Shown piece after piece: positions 18,349 to 27,464 of a stretch of 64,000 nt of DNA. Under the pieces are notes generated by a model. It made no database searches. It was given only the letters and a program-made list of their open reading frames with translations, and was not told where the DNA came from. The DNA comes from Christensenellaceae bacterium (GTDB lineage: Bacteria; Bacillota; Clostridia; Christensenellales; Aristaeellaceae), in assembly GCA_020025205.1 (NCBI GenBank), contig JAHHSO010000003.1:31887-95886 (forward strand), written 5' to 3'. The translations under genes and the position numbers were made by a program. Each line of letters opens with the position of its first letter. Within the stretch, counting starts at the first letter, position 1.

Positions 18349-18514
18349 AATTTGGAGGACATTTTCGTATCAGTCAAAAAACGCCCGACATGCCTTTTGC
18401 CATGAAAAAACGGGCACAGTTCTCAAAGATCCTGCCCCCTTCCCCTATAATGCTTGACTTTACTGCAAAAATCGGTGATAATATGTTGGGTTATTTTGGA
18501 GAAGAGGTGTCAAC

Positions 18515-19822
18515 ATGCCCCAGCGTATTGTTCACGTTTTCCCCGGTTCACTTGCTGCCCGCAGCGGCATTCACGACGGGGAGACGCTTGTTTCTATCAA
18601 CCAGACACCAGTGCTTGATCTGGTGGATTATCAGTATTTAACCGCACGTCCTTCGCTTGAACTGCTCCTTGTTGACGACAAGGCAAATGAGCGCACCGTC
18701 CACATCCACAAACTGGTGGAAGAGCCGCTGGGTCTAACGCTCGAATCTTCTTTGATGAGTAATCCCAAGACCTGCGCCAACCACTGTATGTTCTGCTTCA
18801 TTGAACAGATGCCCCCCGGAATGCGTCCCAGCCTGTACGTCAGGGATGACGACTGGCGGCTCTCTCTGATGGCTGGCAACTTCGTGACGCTCACCAACCT
18901 GCCGCCCAGGGAAATGGACCGCATGATCGAGCGCAAGGCCAGCCCAATCTACGTTTCCGTACATACAACAAACGGCGAGCTTCGCAAAAAGATGCTCCAT
19001 CACATCCATGCAGATCGCATCATGGAGCATTTGAAACGCTTTGCCGACAACGGCATGAGTTTTCACTGCCAAGTTGTGCTCTGCCCGGAGATCAACGACG
19101 GCCCGGAACTGGAAAGAACCATGAACGATCTTTCCTCCCTCATTCCGCATGCGCTGACGATGGCACTTGTACCGGTTGGATTGACGCGTTACCGTGAGCA
19201 CCTGGCGCCTCTGCGTCCGTATACCAAGGAAGAAGCTGAACAGGTGATTCAGCAGGCAGAAGCTTTTCAGCAGAAGATGCTCCACATGCACGGAACACGC
19301 TTTGTGTTTGCATCCGATGAATTTTATCAAATTGCGGGGCACCCGCTGCCCGATGTGGAAAGCTACGAGGATTTTCCGCAATTTGAAAACGGCGTTGGTT
19401 TGCTCTGCCGTCTGCGCGACGAATTTTTGACAGCCGCACGCCTTGATCCTGATGACAGCGAAGCCGTCCCTCGCCGCGTCATCATGGCAACCGGTGTATC
19501 TGTCGCGCCTTTCATGTGCAGCTTGCTCAAAGAACACCCCATTCACGGCGTTGACGTTCGCGTCAAACCGATCATCAACTACTTTTTCGGTGAAACAGTC
19601 ACCGTATCGGGCTTAATTACAGGTCAGGATCTGGTGAGCCAGCTTCGCGGCGAAGAAGCAGACGAAGTGCTCATCACTGCCAGCATGCTCCGGGAAGGTG
19701 AAAACATCTTCCTTGACGATATGACACTTGAACAGGCGCAGAAAGAATTAGGCATTCGCATCACTCCCGTTGAGGATGACGGTGCAGATCTGCTCTACGC
19801 CCTGCGCGGAACGGAGGAATAA
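18515..19822 (+). CDS. DUF512 protein: PDZ plus radical-SAM domain
   Basis: A 435-residue protein with an N-terminal PDZ-like domain (VFPGSLAARSGIHDGETLVSIN split as VFPGSLAARSG and IHDGETLVSINQ), then a radical-SAM-type cluster motif at Cys87, Cys91 and Cys94 (CANHCMFCFIEQMPPGMR), then DUF512. The substrate is unknown. The family is nearly always next to der (GTPase EngA), as here, with the der start 2 nt after its stop, which hints at a role near ribosome assembly or translation, but this is inference from context. A GAAGAGGTG site precedes the ATG. Confidence 0.88.
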   Translation: MPQRIVHVFPGSLAARSGIHDGETLVSINQTPVLDLVDYQYLTARPSLELLLVDDKANERTVHIHKLVEEPLGLTLESSLMSNPKTCANHCMFCFIEQMPPGMRPSLYVRDDDWRLSLMAGNFVTLTNLPPREMDRMIERKASPIYVSVHTTNGELRKKMLHHIHADRIMEHLKRFADNGMSFHCQVVLCPEINDGPELERTMNDLSSLIPHALTMALVPVGLTRYREHLAPLRPYTKEEAEQVIQQAEAFQQKMLHMHGTRFVFASDEFYQIAGHPLPDVESYEDFPQFENGVGLLCRLRDEFLTAARLDPDDSEAVPRRVIMATGVSVAPFMCSLLKEHPIHGVDVRVKPIINYFFGETVTVSGLITGQDLVSQLRGEEADEVLITASMLREGENIFLDDMTLEQAQKELGIRITPVEDDGADLLYALRGTEE

Positions 19823-19823
19823 C

Positions 19824-21155
19824 ATGGCTAAACCCCTTATTGCTGTTGTCGGCCGCCCAAATGTCGGCAAGTCAACTTTCTTTAACAAAATTGCAGGCCG
19901 CCGCATCTCCATCGTTGAAGATACGCCCGGAGTCACTCGCGACCGCATCTACGCCGACTGCGAATGGCTGAATCACAAGTTTACCCTTGTCGATACCGGC
20001 GGCATTGAACCCCGCACCGATGACATACTGCTCAAACAGATGCGCCATCAGGCAGAAGTAGCTATTGAAACCTGCGACATCATTCTTTTCTTTACGGATG
20101 GACGCACCGGCATGACCGCAGACGATCAGGACGTGGCAACCATGCTGCGCAAGAGCGGCAAACCTGTTCTGCTTGTTGTCAACAAAGTGGATCACATGGG
20201 CATGCAGGACGGAATTTATGAATTCTATGCGCTGGGTCTGGGCGATCCATTCCCCATTTCCTCCACCAACATGCTCGGTCTGGGCGATCTGCTGGACGAA
20301 ATGGTCAAACTTTTTCCAGATGACGCAGACAATGGCGAGGGCGATGATCACACGATTCAGATTGCCGTTGTCGGCCGTCCGAACGTCGGAAAATCCAGTC
20401 TTGTCAATCGCATTCTCGGTCAGGATCGTTCCATGGTCTCCAATATCGCGGGCACAACGCGTGATGCCATCGACACCGCCTTTGTCCGCGATGGTCAGCG
20501 CTATAACATCATCGATACTGCTGGCATCCGCCGCAAGCGCGCCATTGAAGATGAGTCTATCGAGCGATATAGCATCGTCCGCGCATTGGCGGCCGTCCGC
20601 CGCTGTGATGTTGCCCTGATTGTCATTGACGCACAGGATGGGGTTACCGAACAGGATACCAAAGTCGCCGGTTATGTGCACGATGAAGGCAAGGCAGCCA
20701 TTATCATCATCAACAAATGGGATGCCATCGAAAAAGAAACCAACACCATGGAGGCTTTCCGCAAGCAGGTTCTGGAAGACCTCAAGTTCATGGACTATGC
20801 GCCGGTCGTGTTTATTTCCGCGCTCACAGGCCAGCGTGTGCCAAAGGTCGTGGAAACTGTCAAGGCCGTTTATGAGCAGACATCCCGCCGCATCACCACG
20901 GGTCTCCTGAATGACGTTCTGGCCGATATCACAGCATCTCTTCAGGCGCCATATATCAGCGGCCGCCGCCTCAAAATTTACTATGCAACACAGCAGAGCA
21001 CCTGTCCGCCGACTTTTGTCCTGTTTGTCAACGATGAAACGCTCATGCACTTCGCCTATCAGCGTTACCTTGAAAACCAGTTCCGCAAGGCATTCGGCTT
21101 TGAAGGTACACCCATCCGCTTTATTCTGCGTGAGAAAAAACAGAAGGGAGAATAA
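19824..21155 (+). CDS. der: Ribosome biogenesis GTPase Der (EngA)
   Basis: Der has two GTPase domains in tandem and is needed for 50S ribosome assembly. The ATG at 19824, behind ACGGAGG, gives 443 residues. Domain 1 has GRPNVGKSTF at 9-18, DTPGVTRDR, DTGGIE and NKVD; domain 2 repeats GRPNVGKSSL near 187, AGTTRDAID, DTAGIRRK and NKWD. A KH-like C-terminal domain ends near RFILREKKQKGE. It lies between the DUF512 gene and plsY, a common clostridial order. Confidence 0.96.
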   Translation: MAKPLIAVVGRPNVGKSTFFNKIAGRRISIVEDTPGVTRDRIYADCEWLNHKFTLVDTGGIEPRTDDILLKQMRHQAEVAIETCDIILFFTDGRTGMTADDQDVATMLRKSGKPVLLVVNKVDHMGMQDGIYEFYALGLGDPFPISSTNMLGLGDLLDEMVKLFPDDADNGEGDDHTIQIAVVGRPNVGKSSLVNRILGQDRSMVSNIAGTTRDAIDTAFVRDGQRYNIIDTAGIRRKRAIEDESIERYSIVRALAAVRRCDVALIVIDAQDGVTEQDTKVAGYVHDEGKAAIIIINKWDAIEKETNTMEAFRKQVLEDLKFMDYAPVVFISALTGQRVPKVVETVKAVYEQTSRRITTGLLNDVLADITASLQAPYISGRRLKIYYATQQSTCPPTFVLFVNDETLMHFAYQRYLENQFRKAFGFEGTPIRFILREKKQKGE

Positions 21156-21158
21156 ACC

Positions 21159-21761
21159 ATGAAGCTGTTGCTTTCGCTGCTGATCGGCTATCTGCTGGGC
21201 AGTCTGTCCTTTGGCGTCATCCTATCCCGACTGGTCATGCACAAGGACATTCGCACACAGGGCAGCGGCAACGCCGGTTCCACCAACGTTCTGCGCGTGA
21301 TGGGTAAAAAGATGGCGCTGCTCACATTCATCGGCGATCTGATGAAAGGTGTTGCCGCCGTGTTCATTGGCCGTGCTCTGACCGGCGGACAGACCGGTGA
21401 AATTCTCGGTGCATTCGGCGCAATTCTCGGCCATAACTTTCCCCTGTACTTCGGCTTTAAAGGTGGAAAAGGTGTGGCCACCAGCTTTGGCTGTATGCTG
21501 ATCGTCTTTCCGGGACAAGCGCTTGCAGCTTTCGCCGTTTTTCTTGTCCTTGTTGCCACAACGCACTACGTTTCCGCCGGCTCCCTGGGGGCTGCGGTCA
21601 CGCTTCCCATTTTTGTCATGCTGACTGAGCCATATGATCCCATTATCTGGTTCACAGCGCTGGCAGTCGGCCTTCTGGCGATCTGGCGTCACATGCCTAA
21701 CATCATTCGGCTGATGAATCACACAGAAAGAAAGCTTTCCTTTGGAAAAAAAGAAAAGTAA
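21159..21761 (+). CDS. plsY: Acyl-phosphate:glycerol-3-phosphate acyltransferase PlsY
   Basis: PlsY makes lysophosphatidic acid from acyl-phosphate and glycerol-3-phosphate, the first membrane step of phospholipid synthesis. The 200-residue protein has several transmembrane segments and the three family motifs: GSGNAGSTNVLR near 37-48, the loop GHNFPLYFGFKGGKGVATSFG (given in parts: GHNFPLYFGF, KGGKGVATSFG) near 92-112, and a C-terminal IWRHMPNIIRL. It follows der by 3 nt, so it is the last gene of this plus-strand run. Confidence 0.95.
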   Translation: MKLLLSLLIGYLLGSLSFGVILSRLVMHKDIRTQGSGNAGSTNVLRVMGKKMALLTFIGDLMKGVAAVFIGRALTGGQTGEILGAFGAILGHNFPLYFGFKGGKGVATSFGCMLIVFPGQALAAFAVFLVLVATTHYVSAGSLGAAVTLPIFVMLTEPYDPIIWFTALAVGLLAIWRHMPNIIRLMNHTERKLSFGKKEK

Positions 21762-21767
21762 TGTTTA

Positions 21768-21811
21768 AGAAAACAGGCCGCATCCCACCGGGAAACGGCC
21801 TGTTTTCATTT
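21768..21811. terminator. Bidirectional terminator between plsY and LysM gene
   Basis: AAACAGGCCG (21771-21780) pairs with CGGCCTGTTT (21796-21805). T-rich sequence follows on the plus strand and a shorter one on the minus strand, so the hairpin can serve both converging genes. Confidence 0.85.
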
Positions 21812-21824
21812 ATGTAACCAGCAA

Positions 21825-22466
21825 TTAAGAATCGTCATCCGTCAAATCATCGTCATCATCCAAATCGTCCATGTCATCATCCATTCGCACACGCCGCCTG
21901 GTCGGCAGACATATGACCTGCCCCGGCACAAAATCACTGGGCAGAAGGTTTGGATTCAGCCTGAGCAGCTGCTCGACGCCCGTGCCGTTGAGCCGGGCAA
22001 TTCCGTCCAATGTATCGCCTTCCTGAATTCTGTAAACAGGCCCTCCATTGTTGCACAAACCACGATCTCCGCTGGGCGGGACGCAGAGCACGTCGCCGGG
22101 TCTGAGCGCCGTGAGGCGTATATCCTCGTTGTATTCACGCAGCGCACGCATCGATACATTCGAGGAAAGCATTACATCCACCACGCTCTGCCCCGGCTGC
22201 ACGGTATACGGTGCAGAACCCACCGGGCAGGAACGACCTTCGCCAACCGGCACACACAGGATATCTCCTACCAGCAGCTGTCCCGGAGAAATCGCCGGAT
22301 TGGCATTCATCAGCGTACGCACGCCAATGCCAAACTTGCGGGCGATCAGATAAAAGCTGTCGCCGCGCTGCACACGGTAGCTTCTGCTGCCTGCCGGACA
22401 GGCAGCACTTTCAATGGCCGCCTGATTGATCAGGTCGTCATTGAGCGTCGGATTCATATTTTCCAT
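21825..22466 (-). CDS. Triple LysM-domain protein with acidic tail
   Basis: The 213-residue product has no signal peptide and three LysM repeats at about 25-70, 80-125 and 135-180 (YRVQRGDSFYLIARKFGIG, YTVQPGQSVVDVMLSSN, YRIQEGDTLDGIARLNGTG). Each repeat starts with a Cys a few residues before the motif and ends with a Cys-X-Pro-type residue pair (CVP, CVP, CLP). The last 20 residues are nearly all Asp. Such leaderless LysM proteins in spore-formers are often spore-coat or cortex proteins, but that is inferred. I take the second Met (22466), behind GAAAGGGG, as start. Confidence 0.85.
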   Translation of the reverse strand: MENMNPTLNDDLINQAAIESAACPAGSRSYRVQRGDSFYLIARKFGIGVRTLMNANPAISPGQLLVGDILCVPVGEGRSCPVGSAPYTVQPGQSVVDVMLSSNVSMRALREYNEDIRLTALRPGDVLCVPPSGDRGLCNNGGPVYRIQEGDTLDGIARLNGTGVEQLLRLNPNLLPSDFVPGQVICLPTRRRVRMDDDMDDLDDDDDLTDDDS

Positions 22467-22536
22467 AAAAGAACAGCCCCTTTCGACGTTCTGGTACAAT
22501 CCTATGCGTCAAGAGGCTGTTTGTGCATCTGAAATT

Positions 22537-23097
22537 TTAATCAATCGGATTGCCGTCCGGCGTAAACAGCGGAAGCTTTTCCAAATAGATGATGTCATCG
22601 CGCTTCTGAGCATCGCCCTCGGCCAGCACCGCCATGCGGCCGCAGATATTGCCGCCGGCTTTCTCAACCAGCTTTTCCAGCGCGATCAGCGATTCGCCGG
22701 TGGAAATAACATCATCCACGATCAGCACGCGCTTGCCGCGCATCAGTTCTGCATCTTCGCCGTCAATATAGAGCTTCTGCACATGATCCGTCGTGATAGA
22801 GCGAACTTCAACGCCAATCACATCCCGCATATAGAGCTTGACGCCTTTGCGCGCCAGCAGCCACTTGGGCGCATTGATCTGGCGGGCCATCTCATAGGCC
22901 AGCGGGATGCCCTTGCTCTCCGCGGTAATGATGTAATCAAACTCCGGAGCTTTTTTGAGCAGCTCAGAAGCACAGGCACGCGTCAGTTCACAGTCTCCGA
23001 AAATAACAAACGCGCCGATCGAAAGGTTTTCGTTCAGCGGGCAAATCGGAAGGTCGCGCTCACAACCGGCGACAGTCATATGATAATGGGTCTGCAT
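22537..23097 (-). CDS. Phosphoribosyltransferase family protein (Apt/Xpt-like)
   Basis: A type I phosphoribosyltransferase: the PRPP loop VLIVDDVISTGESLI lies near 125-139 and the fold fits adenine or xanthine phosphoribosyltransferase (DYIITAESKGIPLAYEMAR near 66-84). The N-terminal 40 residues (VAGCERDLPICPLNENLSIG) differ from standard Apt, so the base used, or a regulatory role instead of catalysis, is open. Start at 23097 is chosen because AAGGA lies 8 nt upstream; an ATG nine codons earlier has a weaker site. Length is 186 residues. Confidence 0.8.
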   Translation of the reverse strand: MQTHYHMTVAGCERDLPICPLNENLSIGAFVIFGDCELTRACASELLKKAPEFDYIITAESKGIPLAYEMARQINAPKWLLARKGVKLYMRDVIGVEVRSITTDHVQKLYIDGEDAELMRGKRVLIVDDVISTGESLIALEKLVEKAGGNICGRMAVLAEGDAQKRDDIIYLEKLPLFTPDGNPID

Positions 23098-23124
23098 GGG
23101 TTTTTCCTTCTTTCCTTCGGCCAT

Positions 23125-23528
23125 TCATCCGCTGGCCAACGTTGTTCGTTTTTTATTATACACATATTCCCATTGTTGTCAATGAAGTGGAATCCATTTC
23201 TCTAAATCTTTTGTCTTTCTTCCCCTTTGCGACAGATTCTCATAGAATTTTTTCAAAACAGAATGCCAACGCTTTTTAGTAATGAACGTTCGTGTCCTGT
23301 GCGAGCAAATCATTCGTGATAAGTTCAGAAGGAATTGACGCTGAAACGCATTCTTTCCTGCAAACCCTGTTCCTGTTTTGAAAGACGCGCACGATACAGC
23401 TCACAAAACAATATACTTCTTTTGTAATCTTTCATTTCAGTCTGTACTCTTTTTTACATCCTCTTTTCATGATGTTTTTCCCTAACGTTCGACACTGAAA
23501 ACAATTTCTTTTTTTCCTTCCGTTTCTC
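23125..23528. other. AT-rich gene-free stretch upstream of nrdD
   Basis: About 400 bases without a convincing gene on either strand. Codon-like structure is absent and I recognise no riboswitch. The region ends at the nrdD promoter. Confidence 0.5.
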
Positions 23529-23558
23529 TTGACGCGCCCATCTCTTTCATGATAAGAT
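23529..23558 (+). promoter_or_regulatory. Sigma-A promoter of nrdD
   Basis: TTGACG (23529-23534) and TAAGAT (23553-23558) are 18 nt apart and point toward nrdD, leaving a leader of about 95 nt that contains the NrdR-like boxes. Confidence 0.65.
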
Positions 23559-23571
23559 GGGATTTGTTGAC

Positions 23572-23618
23572 GCGCTATATTTTGCGTCTTCATTTCCCTT
23601 GAACACAACATATGGTGG
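23572..23618 (+). promoter_or_regulatory. Tandem NrdR-like boxes
   Basis: Two 16-bp sites, GCGCTATATTTTGCGT (23572-23587) and ACACAACATATGGTGG (23603-23618), begin exactly 31 nt apart. NrdR, the repressor of ribonucleotide reductase genes, binds paired ACACnATATATnGTGT-like boxes about three helical turns apart. The second box matches well and the first less well. Both lie downstream of the promoter, as expected for repression. Confidence 0.6.
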
Positions 23619-23660
23619 TTCTTCCCCGCCATGATAACAAATGAGAAGGAAGCGTGAACC

Positions 23661-25778
23661 ATGTACATCATCAAAAAAGACGGCACCCGTGAGCCGTTTC
23701 ATGTTGAAAAAGTTGTTGCTGCAGTCAATAAAAGCGCAGAACGTGTCCTCTACACCTTCAAGCCCGATGAGATTGATTTCATCTGTGATTTTGTCACCAG
23801 GAAATGTGAAGCTCTCGGCACAGAAGGCATTCAGATTGCCCAGATGCACAACATCGTTGAAGGCGCGCTGGATGCCATCAACCCCGATGTTGCCAAGTCC
23901 TACAGGGACTATCGCAACTACAAAACAGACTTCGTAAAGATGCTGGACACTGTTTATAAAAAGTCCCAGTCCATCATGTACATCGGCGACAAGGAAAATT
24001 CCAACGCGGACAGCGCACTTGTCTCCACCCGCCGCAGTCTGATTTTCAATCAGCTCAACAAGCAGCTCTATCAGAAGTTCTTTCTGAACGTTGAAGAGCT
24101 TCAGGCGCAGCGCGATGGCTATATCTACATTCACGATATGTCCGCCCGCCGCGACACCATGAACTGCTGTCTGTTCGATGTTGGCGCTGTCCTGCGCGGC
24201 GGCTTCGAAATGGGCAACCTCTGGTACAACGAGCCCAAGACGCTTGACGTTGCTTTTGATGTCATCGGCGACATTGTGCTTTCCGCAGCCAGCCAGCAAT
24301 ATGGCGGCTTCACTGTCTCCTGCGTGGACGAACTGCTTGATCCGTATGCGGAAAAAAGCTATATTCTCTTCTGCGAACGCTATCGCAGTCTCGGCCTGTC
24401 TGATGAGCGCGTCCACGAAGAAGCCATGAAGGACATTGTAACCAACTTTGAGCAGGGCTTCCAAGGCTGGGAATACAAATTCAACACAGTGGCTTCCAGC
24501 CGCGGCGACTATCCTTTCATCACCATGACGCTCGGCCTTGGTCAAACACGCATGGCAAAACTTGCCAGCAAGCTCTTCCTCAAAGTTCATGCAGGCGGTC
24601 AGGGCAAAAAAGGCAACAAGCGCCCCGTTCTCTTCCCGAAACTTGTCTTTCTCTACGATGAAAATCTGCATGGTCCGGGCAAACCGCTGGAAGATGTTTT
24701 TGAGGCCGGCATTGACTGCTCCTCCAAGACCATGTATCCAGACTGGCTCAGCCTGACCGGCGACGGCTACGTTGCATCGATGTACAAGAAATACGGCCGC
24801 GTCATCAGCCCCATGGGCTGCCGCGCCTTCCTTTCCCCCTGGTATGAGCGCGGCGGCATGGAGCCGGCGGATGAGGACGATAAGCCCGTGTTTGTAGGCC
24901 GCTTCAACATCGGCGCCGTTTCCCTCCATTTGCCGATGATTCTTGCCAAATCCCGCAAGGAAAGCCGTGATTTCTACGAAGTGCTGGATGAATACCTTGA
25001 GTTAATCCGCCGCCTGCATATTCGCACGTATGCCTACCTTGGCGAAATGCGTGCAAGCACCAACCCGCTGGCTTACTGCGAAGGCGGTTTCTATGGCGGT
25101 CATTTGGGTCTTAACGACAAGATCAAGCCCATTCTCAAGACAGCAACCGCCTCCTTCGGCTACACCGCGCTCAACGAACTTCAGGAGCTTTACAACGGCA
25201 AGAGCATTTACGAAGATGGTCAATTCGCCCTTGAAGTCATGCAATACATTAACAAGAAAGTGGAAGAATTCAAGCACGCCGACGGCAACCTGTACGCCAT
25301 ATACGGCACACCTGCTGAAAGCCTCTGCGGCCTTCAGATTGAGCAGTTCCGCAGGCTGTACGGCATTGTGGAAAATGTGTCTGACAGACCATATGTTTCC
25401 AATTCCTTCCATTGCCATGTGACCGAGGAAATCAGCCCGATCGAAAAACAGAACAGCGAAAATCGTTTCTGGAATTTGTCCAACGGCGGCAAGATCCAGT
25501 ATGTGCGCTATCCGATCGGCTATAATAAGGAAGCTATTCGCACGCTTGTTCGCCGCGCCATGAAGCTGGGGCTGTATGAAGGCGTCAATCTCTCTCTGGC
25601 CTATTGCGATGACTGCGGCTATCAGCAGCTTGAAATGGATGTCTGCCCCAAGTGCGGCAGCACCAATCTGACTAAAATTGATCGCATGAACGGCTATCTC
25701 TCCTACTCCCGCATTCACGGCGAAAGCCGCTTGAACGATGCAAAAATGGCCGAAATTGCTGAAAGAAAGAGTATGTGA
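23661..25778 (+). CDS. nrdD: Anaerobic ribonucleoside-triphosphate reductase
   Basis: The class III reductase makes dNTPs from NTPs without oxygen, using a glycyl radical. The 705 residues start with an ATP-cone (MYIIKKDGTREPFHVEKVV split as MYIIKKDGTREPF and HVEKVV), contain the barrel with CCLFDVGAVLRGG, and end with a zinc site (CDDCG, CPKCG near 650-665) and the radical site RMNGY, Gly near 678. AGAAGGAAG precedes the ATG. The activase nrdG follows 8 nt later. Presence of class III reductase supports an anaerobic host. Confidence 0.96.
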   Translation: MYIIKKDGTREPFHVEKVVAAVNKSAERVLYTFKPDEIDFICDFVTRKCEALGTEGIQIAQMHNIVEGALDAINPDVAKSYRDYRNYKTDFVKMLDTVYKKSQSIMYIGDKENSNADSALVSTRRSLIFNQLNKQLYQKFFLNVEELQAQRDGYIYIHDMSARRDTMNCCLFDVGAVLRGGFEMGNLWYNEPKTLDVAFDVIGDIVLSAASQQYGGFTVSCVDELLDPYAEKSYILFCERYRSLGLSDERVHEEAMKDIVTNFEQGFQGWEYKFNTVASSRGDYPFITMTLGLGQTRMAKLASKLFLKVHAGGQGKKGNKRPVLFPKLVFLYDENLHGPGKPLEDVFEAGIDCSSKTMYPDWLSLTGDGYVASMYKKYGRVISPMGCRAFLSPWYERGGMEPADEDDKPVFVGRFNIGAVSLHLPMILAKSRKESRDFYEVLDEYLELIRRLHIRTYAYLGEMRASTNPLAYCEGGFYGGHLGLNDKIKPILKTATASFGYTALNELQELYNGKSIYEDGQFALEVMQYINKKVEEFKHADGNLYAIYGTPAESLCGLQIEQFRRLYGIVENVSDRPYVSNSFHCHVTEEISPIEKQNSENRFWNLSNGGKIQYVRYPIGYNKEAIRTLVRRAMKLGLYEGVNLSLAYCDDCGYQQLEMDVCPKCGSTNLTKIDRMNGYLSYSRIHGESRLNDAKMAEIAERKSM

Positions 25779-25786
25779 GGCCCAGC

Positions 25787-26275
25787 ATGAATTATCATAA
25801 CATCACGATGGATGACATGCTCAACGGCGATGGTCTGCGCACGGTACTCTGGGTTTCCGGCTGCGCACATCACTGCCGCGGCTGCCAGAACCCGCAAACC
25901 TGGCCCGCTGACAGCGGCATTCCTTTTGATGACGCTGCCAAGGCCGAGCTTTTCGCCAATCTCAGCAGGGATTACATCAGCGGCGTCACCTTCTCCGGCG
26001 GCGATCCGCTCTGTGCCTGCAATCAGGATGTCATTGGCGCACTGATTGCCGAAATTCGCGAAAAATTCCCCAATAAGACCATCTGGCTCTACTCCGGCGA
26101 TGTGTTTGAAAACATCCGCGATCTGCCTTTCCTTCCCATGGTGGATGTCATGGTAGATGGCCCGTATATTGAAGCGCTGCGCGACGTGCAGCTCCGCTGG
26201 AAGGGCAGCGCCAATCAGCGTGTCATTGACGTTAAGAAGACATTAGCAGCCAACCAGATCGTCCTTTGGGCTTAA
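25787..26275 (+). CDS. nrdG: NrdG, radical-SAM activase of NrdD
   Basis: NrdG installs the glycyl radical on NrdD using a [4Fe-4S] cluster and SAM. The 162-residue product has the activase motif GCAHHCRGCQNPQTW (CxxxCxxC near 28-35), the GGDPL SAM-binding segment and DVMVDGPY. I take the ATG at 25787 with GTGAGG just upstream; a GTG at 25775 is an alternative. It follows nrdD closely and must be cotranscribed. Confidence 0.94.
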   Translation: MNYHNITMDDMLNGDGLRTVLWVSGCAHHCRGCQNPQTWPADSGIPFDDAAKAELFANLSRDYISGVTFSGGDPLCACNQDVIGALIAEIREKFPNKTIWLYSGDVFENIRDLPFLPMVDVMVDGPYIEALRDVQLRWKGSANQRVIDVKKTLAANQIVLWA

Positions 26276-26311
26276 CTTATTACCAATGAACATATGAAGG
26301 GAGAAACCCAC

Positions 26312-26830
26312 ATGGTTCGCATTGCCAAATTCGAAAAAGTTTCTGCTGCACGCTTTGTCGCCGATTGGATCTCTACTTTTCCACAGCAGACCGTTGAGCA
26401 GGCCGTTTATGCCTATGAAAACATCAAGCTGCCTGTGCGTGCAACAAGCGGTTCCGCCGGCTATGACTTTTTCGCCCCTGTCGGCTTTGAGCTGCCTTCC
26501 GGCGGCAACATCAAGATGCCCACCGGCATTCGCGCTGTCATCGAAGAGGGCTGGGTGCTGACGCTCTACCCGCGCAGCAGCCTCGGATTCAAGTACCGTT
26601 TTCAGCTGGACAATTCCGTAGGTGTGATTGATTCCGATTACGCGCATTCCGACAATGAAGGCCATATCTTCCTGCGCATGACCAACGACAACCGCGAAGG
26701 CAAGGGTCTACGCATACCCGCCGGTTCCGCTTTTGCGCAAGGAATCTTCCTTCCTTTCGGTATCACTGTGGACGACAACGCTTGCGGCATCCGCAATGGC
26801 GGTTTCGGTTCCACCAACACCCGTGCGTGA
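26312..26830 (+). CDS. dut: dUTP diphosphatase (trimeric dUTPase)
   Basis: It hydrolyses dUTP to dUMP, keeping uracil out of DNA and feeding dTMP synthesis. The five dUTPase motifs are visible: GSAGYDFFA, PRSSLGFK, GVIDSDY with the NEGHI variant that follows it, SAFAQGIF and RNGGFGSTN. It has a longer N-terminus (about 45 residues before motif 1) than the minimal enzyme, as in some phage and Clostridia forms. The ATG at 26312 follows GAAGGGAG. Its place behind nrdDG makes one dNTP-supply unit. Confidence 0.92.
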   Translation: MVRIAKFEKVSAARFVADWISTFPQQTVEQAVYAYENIKLPVRATSGSAGYDFFAPVGFELPSGGNIKMPTGIRAVIEEGWVLTLYPRSSLGFKYRFQLDNSVGVIDSDYAHSDNEGHIFLRMTNDNREGKGLRIPAGSAFAQGIFLPFGITVDDNACGIRNGGFGSTNTRA

Positions 26831-26850
26831 TGTAAAAAAACAACTCCGGG

Positions 26851-26882
26851 CGGAGCGGTTTCATCCGCTTCGCTCTTTTTTT
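26851..26882 (+). terminator. Intrinsic terminator after dut
   Basis: CGGAGCGG (26851-26858) pairs with CCGCTTCG (26865-26872, one G-U pair) and is followed by CTCTTTTTTTT. Confidence 0.8.
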
Positions 26883-26892
26883 GAGGTGCTTT

Positions 26893-27366
26893 ATGGAACA
26901 TTCAATCATTCTGTCCCAAGCCGAATCGTTGATGGAAGGCATGCCCTATCCGATCCCGAATCTGGCCAATATCAGCGCGCTGCTTTATGACTCCCTCGAT
27001 GATGTCAACTGGTGCGGTTTTTACCTGATGGAACAAGGTTCGCTCCTGCTTGGGCCATTCTGCGGCCGCCCTGCGTGCCTGCGCATTCCTCTTGGACGCG
27101 GCGTATGCGGCACTGCTGCCCACTCAGACACCGTGCAGCGCATCGCTGACGTCCACGCCTTTCCCGGCCATATCGCCTGCGACAGCGCCTCCAGAAGCGA
27201 AATTGTGCTGCCCCTCCATCACAATGGCCGCGTCATCGGCGTGCTGGATATCGACAGCCCAATTCTCAATCGCTTTGATGAAACTGACGAACAGATGCTT
27301 CGCCGCCTCGCTGCTGTGATTGAACAGCAGTGCGACTGGTCTTTGACGCAGTATGCGTTAGAGTGA
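26893..27366 (+). CDS. Free methionine-(R)-sulfoxide reductase (GAF domain)
   Basis: fRMsr reduces free oxidised methionine with a GAF-fold active site. The 157-residue protein carries all three family cysteines: Cys62 (RPACLRIPLG), Cys72 (GRGVCGTAA) and Cys96 (HIACDSASRSE). It also has the usual N-terminal LANISALLYDSLDDVNWCGFY block in parts (LANISALLYDSL, DVNWCGFYL). The start follows TTGAGG immediately after the dut terminator, so some readthrough expression is possible. It fits an oxidative-damage repair role in an anaerobe. Confidence 0.9.
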   Translation: MEHSIILSQAESLMEGMPYPIPNLANISALLYDSLDDVNWCGFYLMEQGSLLLGPFCGRPACLRIPLGRGVCGTAAHSDTVQRIADVHAFPGHIACDSASRSEIVLPLHHNGRVIGVLDIDSPILNRFDETDEQMLRRLAAVIEQQCDWSLTQYALE

Positions 27367-27375
27367 TATTTGTAC

Positions 27376-27407
27376 AAAAGAGCTCATGCCGCGGCATGAG
27401 CTCTTTT
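27376..27407. terminator. Perfect-palindrome terminator
   Basis: AAAAGAGCTCATGCC pairs with GGCATGAGCTCTTTT (27376-27407), symmetric so that it has a T-run on both strands. It sits between two converging genes. Confidence 0.9.
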
Positions 27408-27464
27408 GTGTGTTTCTTTTCTTCGCTTGCATTGCAAAATCTACTCGTTTGTATTTTCAGACCA

